From positions 1 to 7,356 of the forward strand of contig CACYEB010000089.1 of NCBI GenBank assembly GCA_902773305.1: a stretch of DNA of 7,356 nucleotides. Reading direction: 5' to 3'. A program made the translations under genes and the position numbers. Shown here one piece after another: positions 1 to 7,356 of the stretch; the first letter of the stretch is position 1; each line of letters begins with the position of its first letter. This DNA is from an uncultured Bacteroidia bacterium. Lineage in GTDB: Bacteria > Bacteroidota > Bacteroidia > Bacteroidales > UBA932. The notes below the pieces were generated by a model. That model ran no database searches. It was not told where the DNA came from and saw nothing but the letters and a program-made list of their open reading frames with translations.

Positions 1-492
1 GAATATGACAGCTATATACGCAACGGCATCTTTACGCAGTTCACCCGCATTGAACCGGGCAAGCAAAATACCGAGGCGCATATGCAGAACCGCAAGCTGA
101 TTGCCGACTGGTGCTTCGAAAAAGGAGCTGCCGCAAATGCGATAGAGATGCGCACCCGTGAAGGCAAAACCTACTTTGTAATAAACGATTACGAAGCGCT
201 CCGGGGGTTGTTCGCCGAACTTCTGGCTGAGATTCAACGCATCAAGTCGGAAGGCGACTACGCCGCTGGCCGTGAACTGGTAGAGAAGTATGCCGTCAAC
301 ATCGATCCCGAACTGCACCGCGAAGTTCTGGAACGCTATGCCGCTTTGGGGCTTAAGCCATACCGCGGTTTTGTAAATCCTACCATTGTGCCGGTGGAGA
401 AGGGGGGTAAGGTGGTCGATTACCGCATTGAATACTGCGACGACTTTATCGCCCAGCAGCTCGAATACGGCGAGAAGTACGCGGCACTTTAA
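1..492 (+). CDS. Dipeptidyl peptidase III (M49), C-terminal part
   Basis: This is the C-terminal 163 residues of a gene whose start lies upstream; the frame is open from base 1, so the ATG at 82 is internal and not a start. Dipeptidyl peptidase III is a zinc exopeptidase that removes dipeptides from the N-termini of short peptides. I recognise it from its C-terminal segment: YDSYIRNGIFTQ, then TRIEPGKQNTEAHMQNRKLI, then YFVINDYEALRGLFAELLAE, LVEKYAVNIDPELHREVLER and PYRGFVNP, as in Bacteroidales members of M49. The zinc-binding HExxGH and EExxAD-type motifs would lie upstream, so activity cannot be judged here. The protein ends normally with a TAA stop. It is not functionally linked to the polysaccharide genes; it marks the flank of the locus. 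Family assignment is by recalled similarity, without a search. Confidence 0.85.
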   Translation, partial: EYDSYIRNGIFTQFTRIEPGKQNTEAHMQNRKLIADWCFEKGAAANAIEMRTREGKTYFVINDYEALRGLFAELLAEIQRIKSEGDYAAGRELVEKYAVNIDPELHREVLERYAALGLKPYRGFVNPTIVPVEKGGKVVDYRIEYCDDFIAQQLEYGEKYAAL

Positions 493-513
493 TTAAGATA
501 GCCGCGGTTTTTT
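481..513 (+). terminator. Probable intrinsic terminator of the peptidase gene
   Basis: GCGGC at 481-485 can pair with GCCGC at 501-505, and CTT at 487-489 with AAG at 495-497 inside it, leaving a 5-base loop and a small internal loop. Six T residues follow at 508-513, separated from the stem by GG. The left arm is the last coding bases of the peptidase gene, so stop codon and terminator overlap. The stem is short and interrupted, so strength is uncertain, but the position fits the end of one transcript just before a new promoter. Confidence 0.5.
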
Positions 514-526
514 CGATTATTATTCA

Positions 527-534
527 TAAATTTG
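527..534 (+). promoter_or_regulatory. Candidate Bacteroides-type promoter, -7 element
   Basis: TAAATTTG matches the Bacteroidota sigma-ABfr -7 consensus TAnnTTTG exactly. It sits just after the putative terminator and ahead of the polysaccharide operon. The partner -33 TTTG is not clearly present: a T run at 508-513 is the only similar sequence and its spacing is shorter than the usual 19-21 bases. Transcription would start near 540, giving an mRNA leader of about 270 bases before the first gene. I saw no long inverted repeats flanking it, so it does not look like the invertible promoters of Bacteroides fragilis capsule loci. Confidence 0.5.
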
Positions 535-607
535 CAATTTGGATAGCTTGGGCGGAAAAAAGCCGTTCCACAGCGACCGGAGGTCTGAGCAGAAGCGACT
601 AGTTATT

Positions 608-645
608 AGCGCTTTACTCGTTAGAATCACAGTGCGCAAAGCGCT
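608..645 (+). repeat. Inverted repeat AGCGCTTT / AAAGCGCT in leader
   Basis: AGCGCTTT at 608-615 is the exact reverse complement of AAAGCGCT at 638-645, with a 22-base loop. The right arm can instead join a tight local hairpin: GCGC at 634-637 pairs with GCGC at 641-644 across an AAA triloop, extended by ACA 629-631 with TGT 645-647 around a 2-base bulge. The two folds exclude each other. This is direct sequence observation; folding energies were not computed. Confidence 0.6.
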
Positions 646-666
646 GTATGAGGGGGAGAAACGGTT

Positions 667-714
667 GGGACCTTCACTTGCCTTGTCTGGCGGATTTGTG
701 AGTTCGGAGGTCCC
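667..714 (+). repeat. Inverted repeat GGGACCT / AGGTCCC in leader
   Basis: GGGACCT at 667-673 pairs perfectly with AGGTCCC at 708-714, and the stem extends by a T-G and a C-G pair to 675 and 706. The loop is 30 bases and contains a small GCC/GGC stem (680-682 with 689-691). No T tract follows, so it is not an intrinsic terminator. CGGAGGTC occurs twice as a direct repeat, at 578-585 and 705-712, so the GACCTTC segment at 669-675 could pair with either the upstream or the downstream copy. Confidence 0.6.
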
Positions 715-813
715 TGTCATTCTAGGGGATATTCCAAAACAGTCCATCAGGCAGGGGAGTGGAGATTATGTCCAGGACGGTAACCGTTGCTATTTGCGTT
801 ATTACCGCGGCAG

Positions 814-1344
814 ATGAACAACTGGTACGCACTGAAAGTGTTTTACAACAGGATTTCAACCGTCAGAGAAGATCTCGAGTCGGCCGGATGTGAAACCTAT
901 GCCCCGAGCGTAATCATAGAGAGAATAGACCGGGAGGGTCTACGGTACGGGACAAAGCCTGTGATATCATCTTTGCTGTTCGTCAACTGTACGGAAAAAT
1001 TCCTTGAGGGTTTCAAGCATCTGCACGACGGTGATTTCCTCTACTATTGTGACTTGGCTACCAAAAAACCCGGGAAGATACCCGAGGCTGAATTCATCAA
1101 TTTCAGGGAGGCCACAAAAGTTCCAGACCCCGACGCCCTGTACCTTGGAAGTGACACAGAGTGGTTCAAGGATGGCGAAAGGGTCCAGGTCACCGAGGGA
1201 ATTCACAAAGGCCGCGAAGGGTGGATCCGTCGTATAAAAGGGAAAAAACGTTTCATTGTGTGTGTGGAGGGTGTCTCCGCAGTCGCTTTTCAAAATATTC
1301 CGGCAGCTTTCCTTAAAGTGCTGGAGCCATCTAAACGGAAATAA
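814..1344 (+). CDS. upxY: UpxY-type NusG paralog, transcription antiterminator
   Basis: A 176-residue specialised NusG paralog, expected to bind RNA polymerase and allow read-through of the polysaccharide operon it heads. The N-terminal NGN domain starts at MNNWYALKVFYNR (W4, the usual anchor of the family), passes through LESAGCETYAPS and PVISSLLFVNC (residues about 49-59), and is followed by a KOW-like domain at about 119-150 with DGERVQVTEGIHKGREGW. The ATG at 814 was chosen because the conserved WYALKV begins three codons later; an in-frame TTG at 787 would add nine residues without family support. The gene is first in the operon, 8 bases before the wza-type gene, matching the position of UpxY in Bacteroides capsule loci. 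The usual companion UpxZ, which inhibits other loci's UpxY proteins, is not seen next to it. The family is confident; the target leader is inferred. Confidence 0.88.
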   Translation: MNNWYALKVFYNRISTVREDLESAGCETYAPSVIIERIDREGLRYGTKPVISSLLFVNCTEKFLEGFKHLHDGDFLYYCDLATKKPGKIPEAEFINFREATKVPDPDALYLGSDTEWFKDGERVQVTEGIHKGREGWIRRIKGKKRFIVCVEGVSAVAFQNIPAAFLKVLEPSKRK

Positions 1345-1352
1345 CAAATCTT

Positions 1353-2168
1353 ATGAAATCTACCTATATCTTCAAATGGGGAATCCTGCCGGCCATAATA
1401 GCCTGCTCCCTTCTGGCATCTTCTTGTGCCGTCCAGAAAAACACCAGTTACCTTCAGGGAATCCGTCCGGGTGTAAATCTCCAGCTGCAGCAGGAGAGGC
1501 CTATAGCCCTTTCTCCCGGTGACAGGCTAAGGATAGTTGTTTTCAGTCGCGACCGTGAACTCTCCGATCTGTTCAACCTCTCTTCGAGGGGAATCTCTGC
1601 CGGCGGCGGCAGCGAATCGTCGAGATACGGTATCTGCTACACAGTAAGGCCCGACGGTACGGTGGAGATACCTACGCTGGGGCCGGTCTATGTCCAGGGA
1701 CTGACTCGCGACCAGGTCGCGGATGCAGTCCGGTACCAACTGGTATCCACCAAACTGCTCCTGGACCCCACAGTGATAGTGGAATTCTACGAGATGGCCT
1801 TCTACACGTTGGGAGAAGTCGGCCGTCAGGGACGTATAGAGATACCTTCCGACAACATAACCCTGCTTCAGGCGCTTTCTATGGCCGGCGACCTCACGAT
1901 TACCGGCCGTCGCGACAACATTCTCGTGTTAAGGACAGAGAACGGAATCCAGACACCGTACGTGGTGGATATCACAAATATGGAGAGCCTCTACAGTTCA
2001 CCTGTTTACTATATCAAGCAGAACGACATAATTTATGTAGAGCCGAATCCCAAGAAGGCTGCGCAGTCCGATGCCAATGCAAGCACATTCCAGTCCATCG
2101 GATTCTGGTTCTCGCTGCCAAGCACCATCGTTTCCATCGTCGCAATTCTGCTGCAGCTAATCAAATGA
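1353..2168 (+). CDS. wza: Wza-type polysaccharide export lipoprotein (OPX)
   Basis: A 271-residue outer-membrane polysaccharide export protein that would form the periplasmic and outer-membrane part of the secretion channel. It has a lipoprotein signal peptide: a hydrophobic stretch at 11-21 and a lipobox LASSC with lipidated Cys25. The Poly_export domain spans about 50-145, with LSPGDRLRIVV near 53 and RPDGTVEIPTLGPVYVQGLT around 99-118. A single SLBB domain follows at about 150-230, with YTLGEVGRQGRIEIP and DNITLLQALSMAGDLT, ending at YYIKQNDIIYVEPN. The C-terminus (247-271) is a hydrophobic helix. It is shorter than Escherichia coli Wza, which carries additional repeats of this domain, but the size suits Bacteroidota homologs. 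Its TGA overlaps the next ATG (ATGA, 2165-2168), indicating translational coupling with the sugar transferase. Confidence 0.9.
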   Translation: MKSTYIFKWGILPAIIACSLLASSCAVQKNTSYLQGIRPGVNLQLQQERPIALSPGDRLRIVVFSRDRELSDLFNLSSRGISAGGGSESSRYGICYTVRPDGTVEIPTLGPVYVQGLTRDQVADAVRYQLVSTKLLLDPTVIVEFYEMAFYTLGEVGRQGRIEIPSDNITLLQALSMAGDLTITGRRDNILVLRTENGIQTPYVVDITNMESLYSSPVYYIKQNDIIYVEPNPKKAAQSDANASTFQSIGFWFSLPSTIVSIVAILLQLIK

Positions 2169-2791
2169 GCAGCTTAGACAGATTCATAAAATCTGCATTC
2201 GACAGGATTGTCGCTTTTGTCGGGATACTTGTGTTGTGGCCGGTTATCCTGATCATCGCCATGCTCGTACATTTCAGGATGGGTGACGGACCGGTGTTTT
2301 TCACCCAGAAAAGGGTTGGACAGTATGGTAAGTTGTTTACAATCATTAAGTTCAGGACAATGACAGCAGGCAACACCGGCTCATCGGTTACCGTTGCAGG
2401 GGAAGAGAGAATCCATCCTTTCGGCGCCGGCCTGAGACGATATCATCTTGATGAACTGCCCGAGTTGTGGAATGTCCTCAAGGGTGACATGTCTTTCGTG
2501 GGACCTCGTCCGGACGTACCGGGATATGCCGATATGCTGCAGGGAGAAGACAAGGTGATTCTCAGTCTCAAACCCGGCATCACAGGCCCCGCGACTCTTA
2601 AATACCGCAATGAAGAGTATATATTGGCAAAGCAGCCCGATCCCGAGCGGTACAACGATGAAGTCATATTTCCCGACAAGGTGCGCATAAACCGGTATTA
2701 TCTCGAACATTACTCATTCTTACAGGATATCCGTATTATCATAGCAACCGTTACAGGCCGCCATTTCGAATATGGCGGAGAGACAATATAA
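2165..2791 (+). CDS. Initiating phosphoglycosyl transferase
   Basis: A 208-residue bacterial sugar transferase (Bac_transf family, PF02397) that moves a sugar phosphate from a nucleotide sugar to undecaprenyl phosphate at the cytoplasmic face of the inner membrane, the first step of repeat or chain synthesis. It is the small monotopic kind, without the extra transmembrane helices of WbaP or WcaJ. One N-terminal hydrophobic segment at about 14-35 contains Pro26, the helix-breaking feature of re-entrant PglC-like anchors. Family motifs are FTQKRVGQYGKLFTIIKFRTM (46-66), the catalytic Asp-Glu pair D96-E97 in LDELPELWNVLKGDMSFVGP, PRPDVPGY, and KPGITGPA (136-143). The sugar donor cannot be read from the sequence. 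It is unusual in lying between the wza-type and wzc-type genes, with a 4-base overlap upstream and a 5-base gap downstream. Confidence 0.92.
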   Translation: MSSLDRFIKSAFDRIVAFVGILVLWPVILIIAMLVHFRMGDGPVFFTQKRVGQYGKLFTIIKFRTMTAGNTGSSVTVAGEERIHPFGAGLRRYHLDELPELWNVLKGDMSFVGPRPDVPGYADMLQGEDKVILSLKPGITGPATLKYRNEEYILAKQPDPERYNDEVIFPDKVRINRYYLEHYSFLQDIRIIIATVTGRHFEYGGETI

Positions 2792-2796
2792 CCCAA

Positions 2797-5181
2797 ATGG
2801 AAAGAGAAATAACTACAGGCGTAACCCGCAAGACGCAGTCGGGCAATTCTCCGGCTGTCATCCTTAAAAAGATTCTTAGCCTCTGTACCAGGTATTGGTA
2901 TTGGTTTGTCATTTCGCTGATTGTGGCGATGGGCGCTGCCTGGTTTTATCTGCAACTCAAGCCGCCGGTATACCAGCGATCTGCCTCCATTATGATCAAG
3001 CAGAACGGAGGCGACGCGATGGATTATACGATGAGAGAACTGGGAATATCGCAGCCCGCCACCAATCTTGTGAACGAGATACTGCTGATGCGCTCGAGCG
3101 TCGTGGCAAGCGAGGTGGTGAACCGGCTCAAACTGGATGTGGACTATTTTGAGAAAGGCACTTTTTACGATAAAACCCTGTATGGATTGAAGAATCCTCT
3201 CTCAATGAAATTCTGTGACCTGGGCGACAACGACCGTGCGGGACTTGAAGCGGAGATACGCCAGGACAGCACCATAGTCCTGTCGTCCTTCAGCCTGAAC
3301 GGGCAGCATATTGCGGCCGAAAGCATCACTATGCACTCTGGAGATACGATTGACACCCCGCTGGGAAGGGTCACTGCCCAATCAGCCCCCAACCCCGAAA
3401 AGAGTGTCTCTAATGTCATTGTCCAGCGGAGCGGGATAAACACAGCGGCAAACAATATCCGCGGCCGCATAAACGCAAGCCTTCAAGACAGGAGTTCGTC
3501 TATTATCGACATACGGTATCGCGACGTGTCGCGCAGCCGTGCCGATGATATTCTCAACACCCTTATCACTGTCTATAACGAACAGTGGATGAAAAACCGC
3601 AACAAGCAGATTGTCAGCACCAACGAATTTATAAGGGATCGTCTGGCGGTGATAGAAAACGAACTCGGCAGCGTGGATAAGGACATATCTTCATACAAGT
3701 CTGACAACCTGATTCTGGACATAGCCCAGGCGGGCAGTCTGGCTATGGGCGAGGCCACCGAATCTGCGAAGCAGGAAGCCGATATCGCCATGAGGATAGG
3801 GCAGTTGCGTATCACTTATGAATATCTCTCTTCCGCTACAGACGACAGCCAGCAGATACCCCTCTATTCAAGCATAGAAAACGGAGCCATACTTCAAAGG
3901 ATTTCTGAATACAATAAGCTGGTTCTGGAGAGGAACAGCCACCAGTCCTATTCTTCGGCGCAGAATCCCCTCGTGGTAGAACTCAACAAGCAGCTGGCGA
4001 TTCAGCGCAAGACCATCATAGATGCGTTGTCAAATGAGATATCTACTCTGCAGACCCAGCAGAATGCCCTGCGTGCCACACATCGGGACGCCATCGGCCG
4101 CGTTGCCCGCAACCCTCAGCAGGCCAACTACCTGCTCTCGGTAGAGCGGCAGCAGAAGGTCAAGGAGTCATTGTATCTGTTCCTCCTCCAGAAACGTGAA
4201 GAGAACGAGCTTTCGCAGGCATTCACTGCCTATAACACGCAATTGATAGAACCGGCTCACGGCTCGTGGGATCCCGTGGAACCGGTTTCACGCAGCGTAT
4301 ATCTTATGGCCTTGATCCTGGGACTGGCGTTGCCGGCAGTCATCATCTTCCTCAAAGAAATGCTGACTACAACCGTACAGGGACGCGAGGATTTCAAGAA
4401 TATGCAGATACCGTTTGCCGGTGTAATTCCGCAGTCAGGGAAAAAGAACAGGAACAAGAAGAAATCAAGGAAAGAACCCTCTCCAATAGTTGTGAAAGAG
4501 GGAAATCGCGATATGATGAACGAGGCCTTCAGGGTTATCCGCAGCAACCTTGAGTTCCTGCTTGGCCACGATGCTTCCCACAAGGTGATAATGCTGACCT
4601 CGATAGATCCGGGCAGCGGAAAGACGTTCATCACCGCTAACCTGGCCAACACCATAAGCCTGAAGGAGAAGAAAGTGCTGGCAATTGACCTTGACCTCCG
4701 TCGAGCCAGTCTCTCTGCCTGTGTGAAGAATCCGTCCCACGGCATTTCGGGTTATCTTGCAGGCAGGTATCAGGATTATCACGAGTTGATTGTCAAACTT
4801 GGCGAGGTAGATATGCTTCCCTGCGGGGCGCTTCCGCCGAATCCTTCTGAACTGCTTTACAGCGACCGCTTTGCAAAATTGATGGAGTCAGTGCGGCAGG
4901 AATATGACTATGTGTTCCTGGACTGCCCGCCGCTTGAGATTGTGGCCGACCCCGCAATTATCAACCGTTATTCCGACCTGACCCTGTTCGTGGCCCGTTG
5001 CGGTGTGCTGGAGAAATCACTCCTGCCGGAGATAGACGAGTGGTACAGGGATAAGAAATTCAACAATATGGTGGTATTGCTCAACGGTGCCGATGCAAAT
5101 GGCGGTCATTACGGATATCACCATTATGGCTACCACAGCTACGGTTATCACAGTTACGGATACTATGGCTCAAAAAGCTGA
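2797..5181 (+). CDS. wzc: Wzc-type copolymerase with BY-kinase domain
   Basis: A 794-residue inner-membrane polysaccharide copolymerase and autophosphorylating bacterial tyrosine kinase. The N-terminal Wzz domain has a first membrane helix at about 34-54 (YWYWFVISLIVAMGAAWF) and a conserved KPPVYQRSASIMIKQ just after. A periplasmic, partly coiled-coil region follows (about 270-300 and 395-430), then a GNVR-type segment and the second helix at about 500-520. A strongly basic linker sits at 549-559. The kinase domain carries EAFRVIR (E576, R579, R582; the ExxRxxR oligomerisation motif), Walker A DPGSGKT (K609), Walker A' AIDLDLRR (D631, D633) and Walker B YVFLDCPP (D709). The tail at 771-790 holds nine tyrosines. 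All key kinase residues are present, so it should be active. Phosphorylation of the tail is expected to control ring assembly and thus chain export or length. It overlaps the permease gene by 17 bases. Confidence 0.94.
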   Translation: MEREITTGVTRKTQSGNSPAVILKKILSLCTRYWYWFVISLIVAMGAAWFYLQLKPPVYQRSASIMIKQNGGDAMDYTMRELGISQPATNLVNEILLMRSSVVASEVVNRLKLDVDYFEKGTFYDKTLYGLKNPLSMKFCDLGDNDRAGLEAEIRQDSTIVLSSFSLNGQHIAAESITMHSGDTIDTPLGRVTAQSAPNPEKSVSNVIVQRSGINTAANNIRGRINASLQDRSSSIIDIRYRDVSRSRADDILNTLITVYNEQWMKNRNKQIVSTNEFIRDRLAVIENELGSVDKDISSYKSDNLILDIAQAGSLAMGEATESAKQEADIAMRIGQLRITYEYLSSATDDSQQIPLYSSIENGAILQRISEYNKLVLERNSHQSYSSAQNPLVVELNKQLAIQRKTIIDALSNEISTLQTQQNALRATHRDAIGRVARNPQQANYLLSVERQQKVKESLYLFLLQKREENELSQAFTAYNTQLIEPAHGSWDPVEPVSRSVYLMALILGLALPAVIIFLKEMLTTTVQGREDFKNMQIPFAGVIPQSGKKNRNKKKSRKEPSPIVVKEGNRDMMNEAFRVIRSNLEFLLGHDASHKVIMLTSIDPGSGKTFITANLANTISLKEKKVLAIDLDLRRASLSACVKNPSHGISGYLAGRYQDYHELIVKLGEVDMLPCGALPPNPSELLYSDRFAKLMESVRQEYDYVFLDCPPLEIVADPAIINRYSDLTLFVARCGVLEKSLLPEIDEWYRDKKFNNMVVLLNGADANGGHYGYHHYGYHSYGYHSYGYYGSKS
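5110..5169 (+). repeat. Four 15-base in-frame repeats coding the Tyr tail
   Basis: Four imperfect 15-base units encode YGYHH, YGYHS, YGYHS and YGYYG at the C-terminus of the Wzc-type protein. Codon wobble positions differ between units (TAC/TAT, GGA/GGC/GGT), so it is not a fresh perfect duplication, but its length could vary between strains by unit gain or loss. The last unit overlaps the start codon of the permease gene at 5165. Confidence 0.75.
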
Positions 5182-6028
5182 CAAGATTCAGGAAGGGTGG
5201 ACGCTGGTCATCAAGCCGCGCAAGAAGCTGCTGGACATTGACATCAAGGGTCTGTGGCGCTACCGGGACCTTTGGCGTATGTATATCCAACGGGACCTGG
5301 TTACTCTCTACAAGCAGACCATACTCGGGCCCCTGTGGTTCCTGATCCAGCCGGTGTTCACTACGGTGATGTATATGTTCGTGTTCGGCGGGCTGGCCGG
5401 CATATCCACCGACGGAGCGCCCCAGCCGTTGTTCTACCTCTCGGGTATTATGCTTTGGAATTATTTCAACGAGTGCTTCAACGGGGCTTCGAACACATTC
5501 ACAGCCAATGCCGGGATATTCGGGAAAGTGTATTTCCCCAGACTCGTTGTGCCTTTGGCCTCTTTGACATCCAACCTGCTGAAGATGTTGATACAGCTTG
5601 TGCTCTTTATTATCGTTTACATTGGATATGCCATTTCCGGCTTTCAGGTGCAACTCAATATAACGCTGCTGCTGTTCCCTTTCTACGTGCTGCTGCTGGC
5701 TTTCCACGCAATGTCGTGGGGCCTGATAATATCATCCCTTACCTCCAAGTACCGCGACCTGAAGTATCTGGTTTCCTTCGGAATACAGCTTTTTATGTAC
5801 GCTACGCCTATCATCTACCCGCTAAGCGCTGCCGGAGATAAGTACCGCTGGGCCCTGGAACTCAACCCGCTTACCCCCATCTTTGAGGCTTTCAAATACG
5901 GTTGCCTCGGTTGCGGCTCCTTCTCGGTTGGTGGCCTGGTATACAGCACGGTGTTTATGCTCGTTACCATGTTCATTTCGGTGATAGTCTTCAATCGCGT
6001 AGAGCGCAACTTTATGGATACGGTATAG
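5165..6028 (+). CDS. wzm: Wzm-type ABC-2 polysaccharide export permease
   Basis: A 287-residue membrane subunit of an ABC-2 family exporter that moves undecaprenyl-linked glycan across the inner membrane. The N-terminal cytoplasmic part includes WTLVIKPRKKLLDIDIKGLWRYRDL, then the conserved IQRDLVTLYKQTILGPLWFLIQP (41-63), typical of Bacteroidales Wzm. Hydrophobic segments lie at about 55-80, 88-103, 128-157, 164-195, 200-222 and 256-277, consistent with six membrane helices. LNPLTPIFEAFKYG (232-246) is the usual motif before the last helix. The start at 5165 is chosen because homologs begin shortly before the WTxxIKP segment; earlier in-frame ATGs at 5093 and 5099 lie inside the wzc tail repeats and would add a Thr-rich extension. 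It overlaps wzc by 17 bases and ends 2 bases before the ATPase gene. Confidence 0.92.
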   Translation: MAQKADKIQEGWTLVIKPRKKLLDIDIKGLWRYRDLWRMYIQRDLVTLYKQTILGPLWFLIQPVFTTVMYMFVFGGLAGISTDGAPQPLFYLSGIMLWNYFNECFNGASNTFTANAGIFGKVYFPRLVVPLASLTSNLLKMLIQLVLFIIVYIGYAISGFQVQLNITLLLFPFYVLLLAFHAMSWGLIISSLTSKYRDLKYLVSFGIQLFMYATPIIYPLSAAGDKYRWALELNPLTPIFEAFKYGCLGCGSFSVGGLVYSTVFMLVTMFISVIVFNRVERNFMDTV

Positions 6029-6030
6029 CT

Positions 6031-7304
<1,274 letters not shown>

Positions 7305-7308
<4 letters not shown>

Positions 7309-7356
7309 TTCACGATTTGATCGTTTGGGCAAACTGTCACGACTGGGAGGAGTCAA
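7305..7356 (+). CDS. Start of next operon gene, function unknown
   Basis: An ATG overlapping the wzt stop codon opens a frame that stays open to the window end, giving only 17 residues: MIHDLIVWANCHDWEES. The ATGA overlap and lack of any gap make it a likely real gene of the same operon. The fragment is too short to name a family. In Wzt systems with a substrate-binding domain, the neighbouring genes often encode chain-end modifying enzymes or glycosyltransferases, but nothing in these residues decides that. Confidence 0.6.

Larger units (their letters stand above)
535..813 (+). promoter_or_regulatory. Long structured leader before the NusG-like gene
   Basis: This stretch has no convincing protein gene. 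It lies between the candidate promoter and the ATG of the UpxY-type gene. In Bacteroides capsule operons, UpxY factors act through the 5' untranslated region of their own locus to prevent early termination; that is family knowledge, and its application here is inference. The sequence itself shows two perfect inverted repeats (608-615 with 638-645; 667-673 with 708-714) and an 8-base direct repeat (578-585 and 705-712). Together they allow several alternative stems. No T-run terminator follows any of these hairpins, so any termination here would need Rho or pausing. A 41-codon reading frame at 768-893 has an SD-like AGGGGAG upstream of its ATG and overlaps the next gene out of frame; its meaning is unclear. 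Confidence 0.55.

Noticed and set aside
82..492. A separate 136-residue gene starting at 82
   Set aside because: The frame is open to base 1 and the upstream residues continue the dipeptidyl peptidase III similarity, so it is the tail of a larger gene.
520..747. 75-residue minus-strand frame in the leader
   Set aside because: Low-complexity, no recognisable motif, and it points away from the operon across the putative promoter; likely chance.
490..813. Invertible promoter as in Bacteroides fragilis capsule loci
   Set aside because: I found no long inverted repeats flanking the TAnnTTTG element and nothing like the Mpi recombinase target; the repeats present are 7-8 bases and both lie downstream of it.
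787..813. Upstream TTG start for the NusG-like gene
   Set aside because: It adds nine residues before the conserved start of the NGN domain; the ATG at 814 fits family starts.
4257..4745. 162-residue minus-strand open frame inside wzc
   Set aside because: It lies fully antisense to the kinase domain with intact motifs; its Phe-rich run is the complement of the lysine-rich linker.
5087..5164. Earlier starts (GTG 5087, ATG 5093, ATG 5099) for the permease
   Set aside because: The added Thr-rich residues are an out-of-frame reading of the wzc tail repeats, and homologs begin just before WTxxIKP.
5081..5707. 208-residue minus-strand open frame across the wzc end and wzm
   Set aside because: It is antisense to two well-supported genes, is rich in Gln, His and Glu as expected from the complement of hydrophobic coding sequence, and resembles no family.
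5902..6030. N-terminal extension of the Wzt frame inside wzm
   Set aside because: The extension is out-of-frame reading of permease codons; ATG 6031 directly precedes the conserved IEFDNVGKLY start of the ATPase.

Overview
The window reads as the start of a capsular or surface polysaccharide export operon from a member of the Bacteroidota, most likely the order Bacteroidales. The evidence is a UpxY-type NusG paralog as first gene, a TAnnTTTG promoter element of the Bacteroides type, the absence of strong Shine-Dalgarno sequences before most genes, and protein sequences that look Bacteroidales throughout. Base composition is near 50% G+C in most genes, higher than typical Bacteroides. The genus cannot be settled from this sequence.

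Positions 1-492 hold the 3' end of an unrelated housekeeping-type gene, dipeptidyl peptidase III (peptidase family M49). A hairpin followed by a T tract overlaps its stop codon and probably ends that transcript. A TAnnTTTG element follows immediately at 527-534. From there to 813 lies a leader of about 280 bases with no convincing protein gene but several nested inverted and direct repeats that can form mutually exclusive RNA stems. This is the place where a UpxY-type factor would be expected to act.

From 814 to the end the genes run on the plus strand with gaps of 8 bases or fewer, or with overlaps. They are a NusG-like antiterminator (upxY type), a Wza-type outer-membrane lipoprotein, an initiating phosphoglycosyl transferase, a Wzc-type copolymerase with a fused BY-kinase and a 5-residue-repeat tyrosine tail, a Wzm-type ABC permease, a Wzt-type ATPase with a long C-terminal substrate domain, and the first 17 codons of a further gene. 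This packing indicates one operon that continues past the window.

A working model follows. The NusG-like protein keeps RNA polymerase reading through the long operon. The sugar transferase loads the first sugar phosphate on undecaprenyl phosphate. Cytoplasmic glycosyltransferases encoded downstream would extend the chain. Wzm/Wzt exports the finished glycan across the inner membrane, with the Wzt C-terminal domain reading a chain-end mark. Wzc and Wza provide the periplasmic and outer-membrane path. The main point of interest is that an ABC-type exporter is packed with a Wza and a full BY-kinase Wzc, components classically linked to Wzx/Wzy systems. The second is the structured leader RNA. 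I see no mobile element, CRISPR array, tRNA or rRNA.
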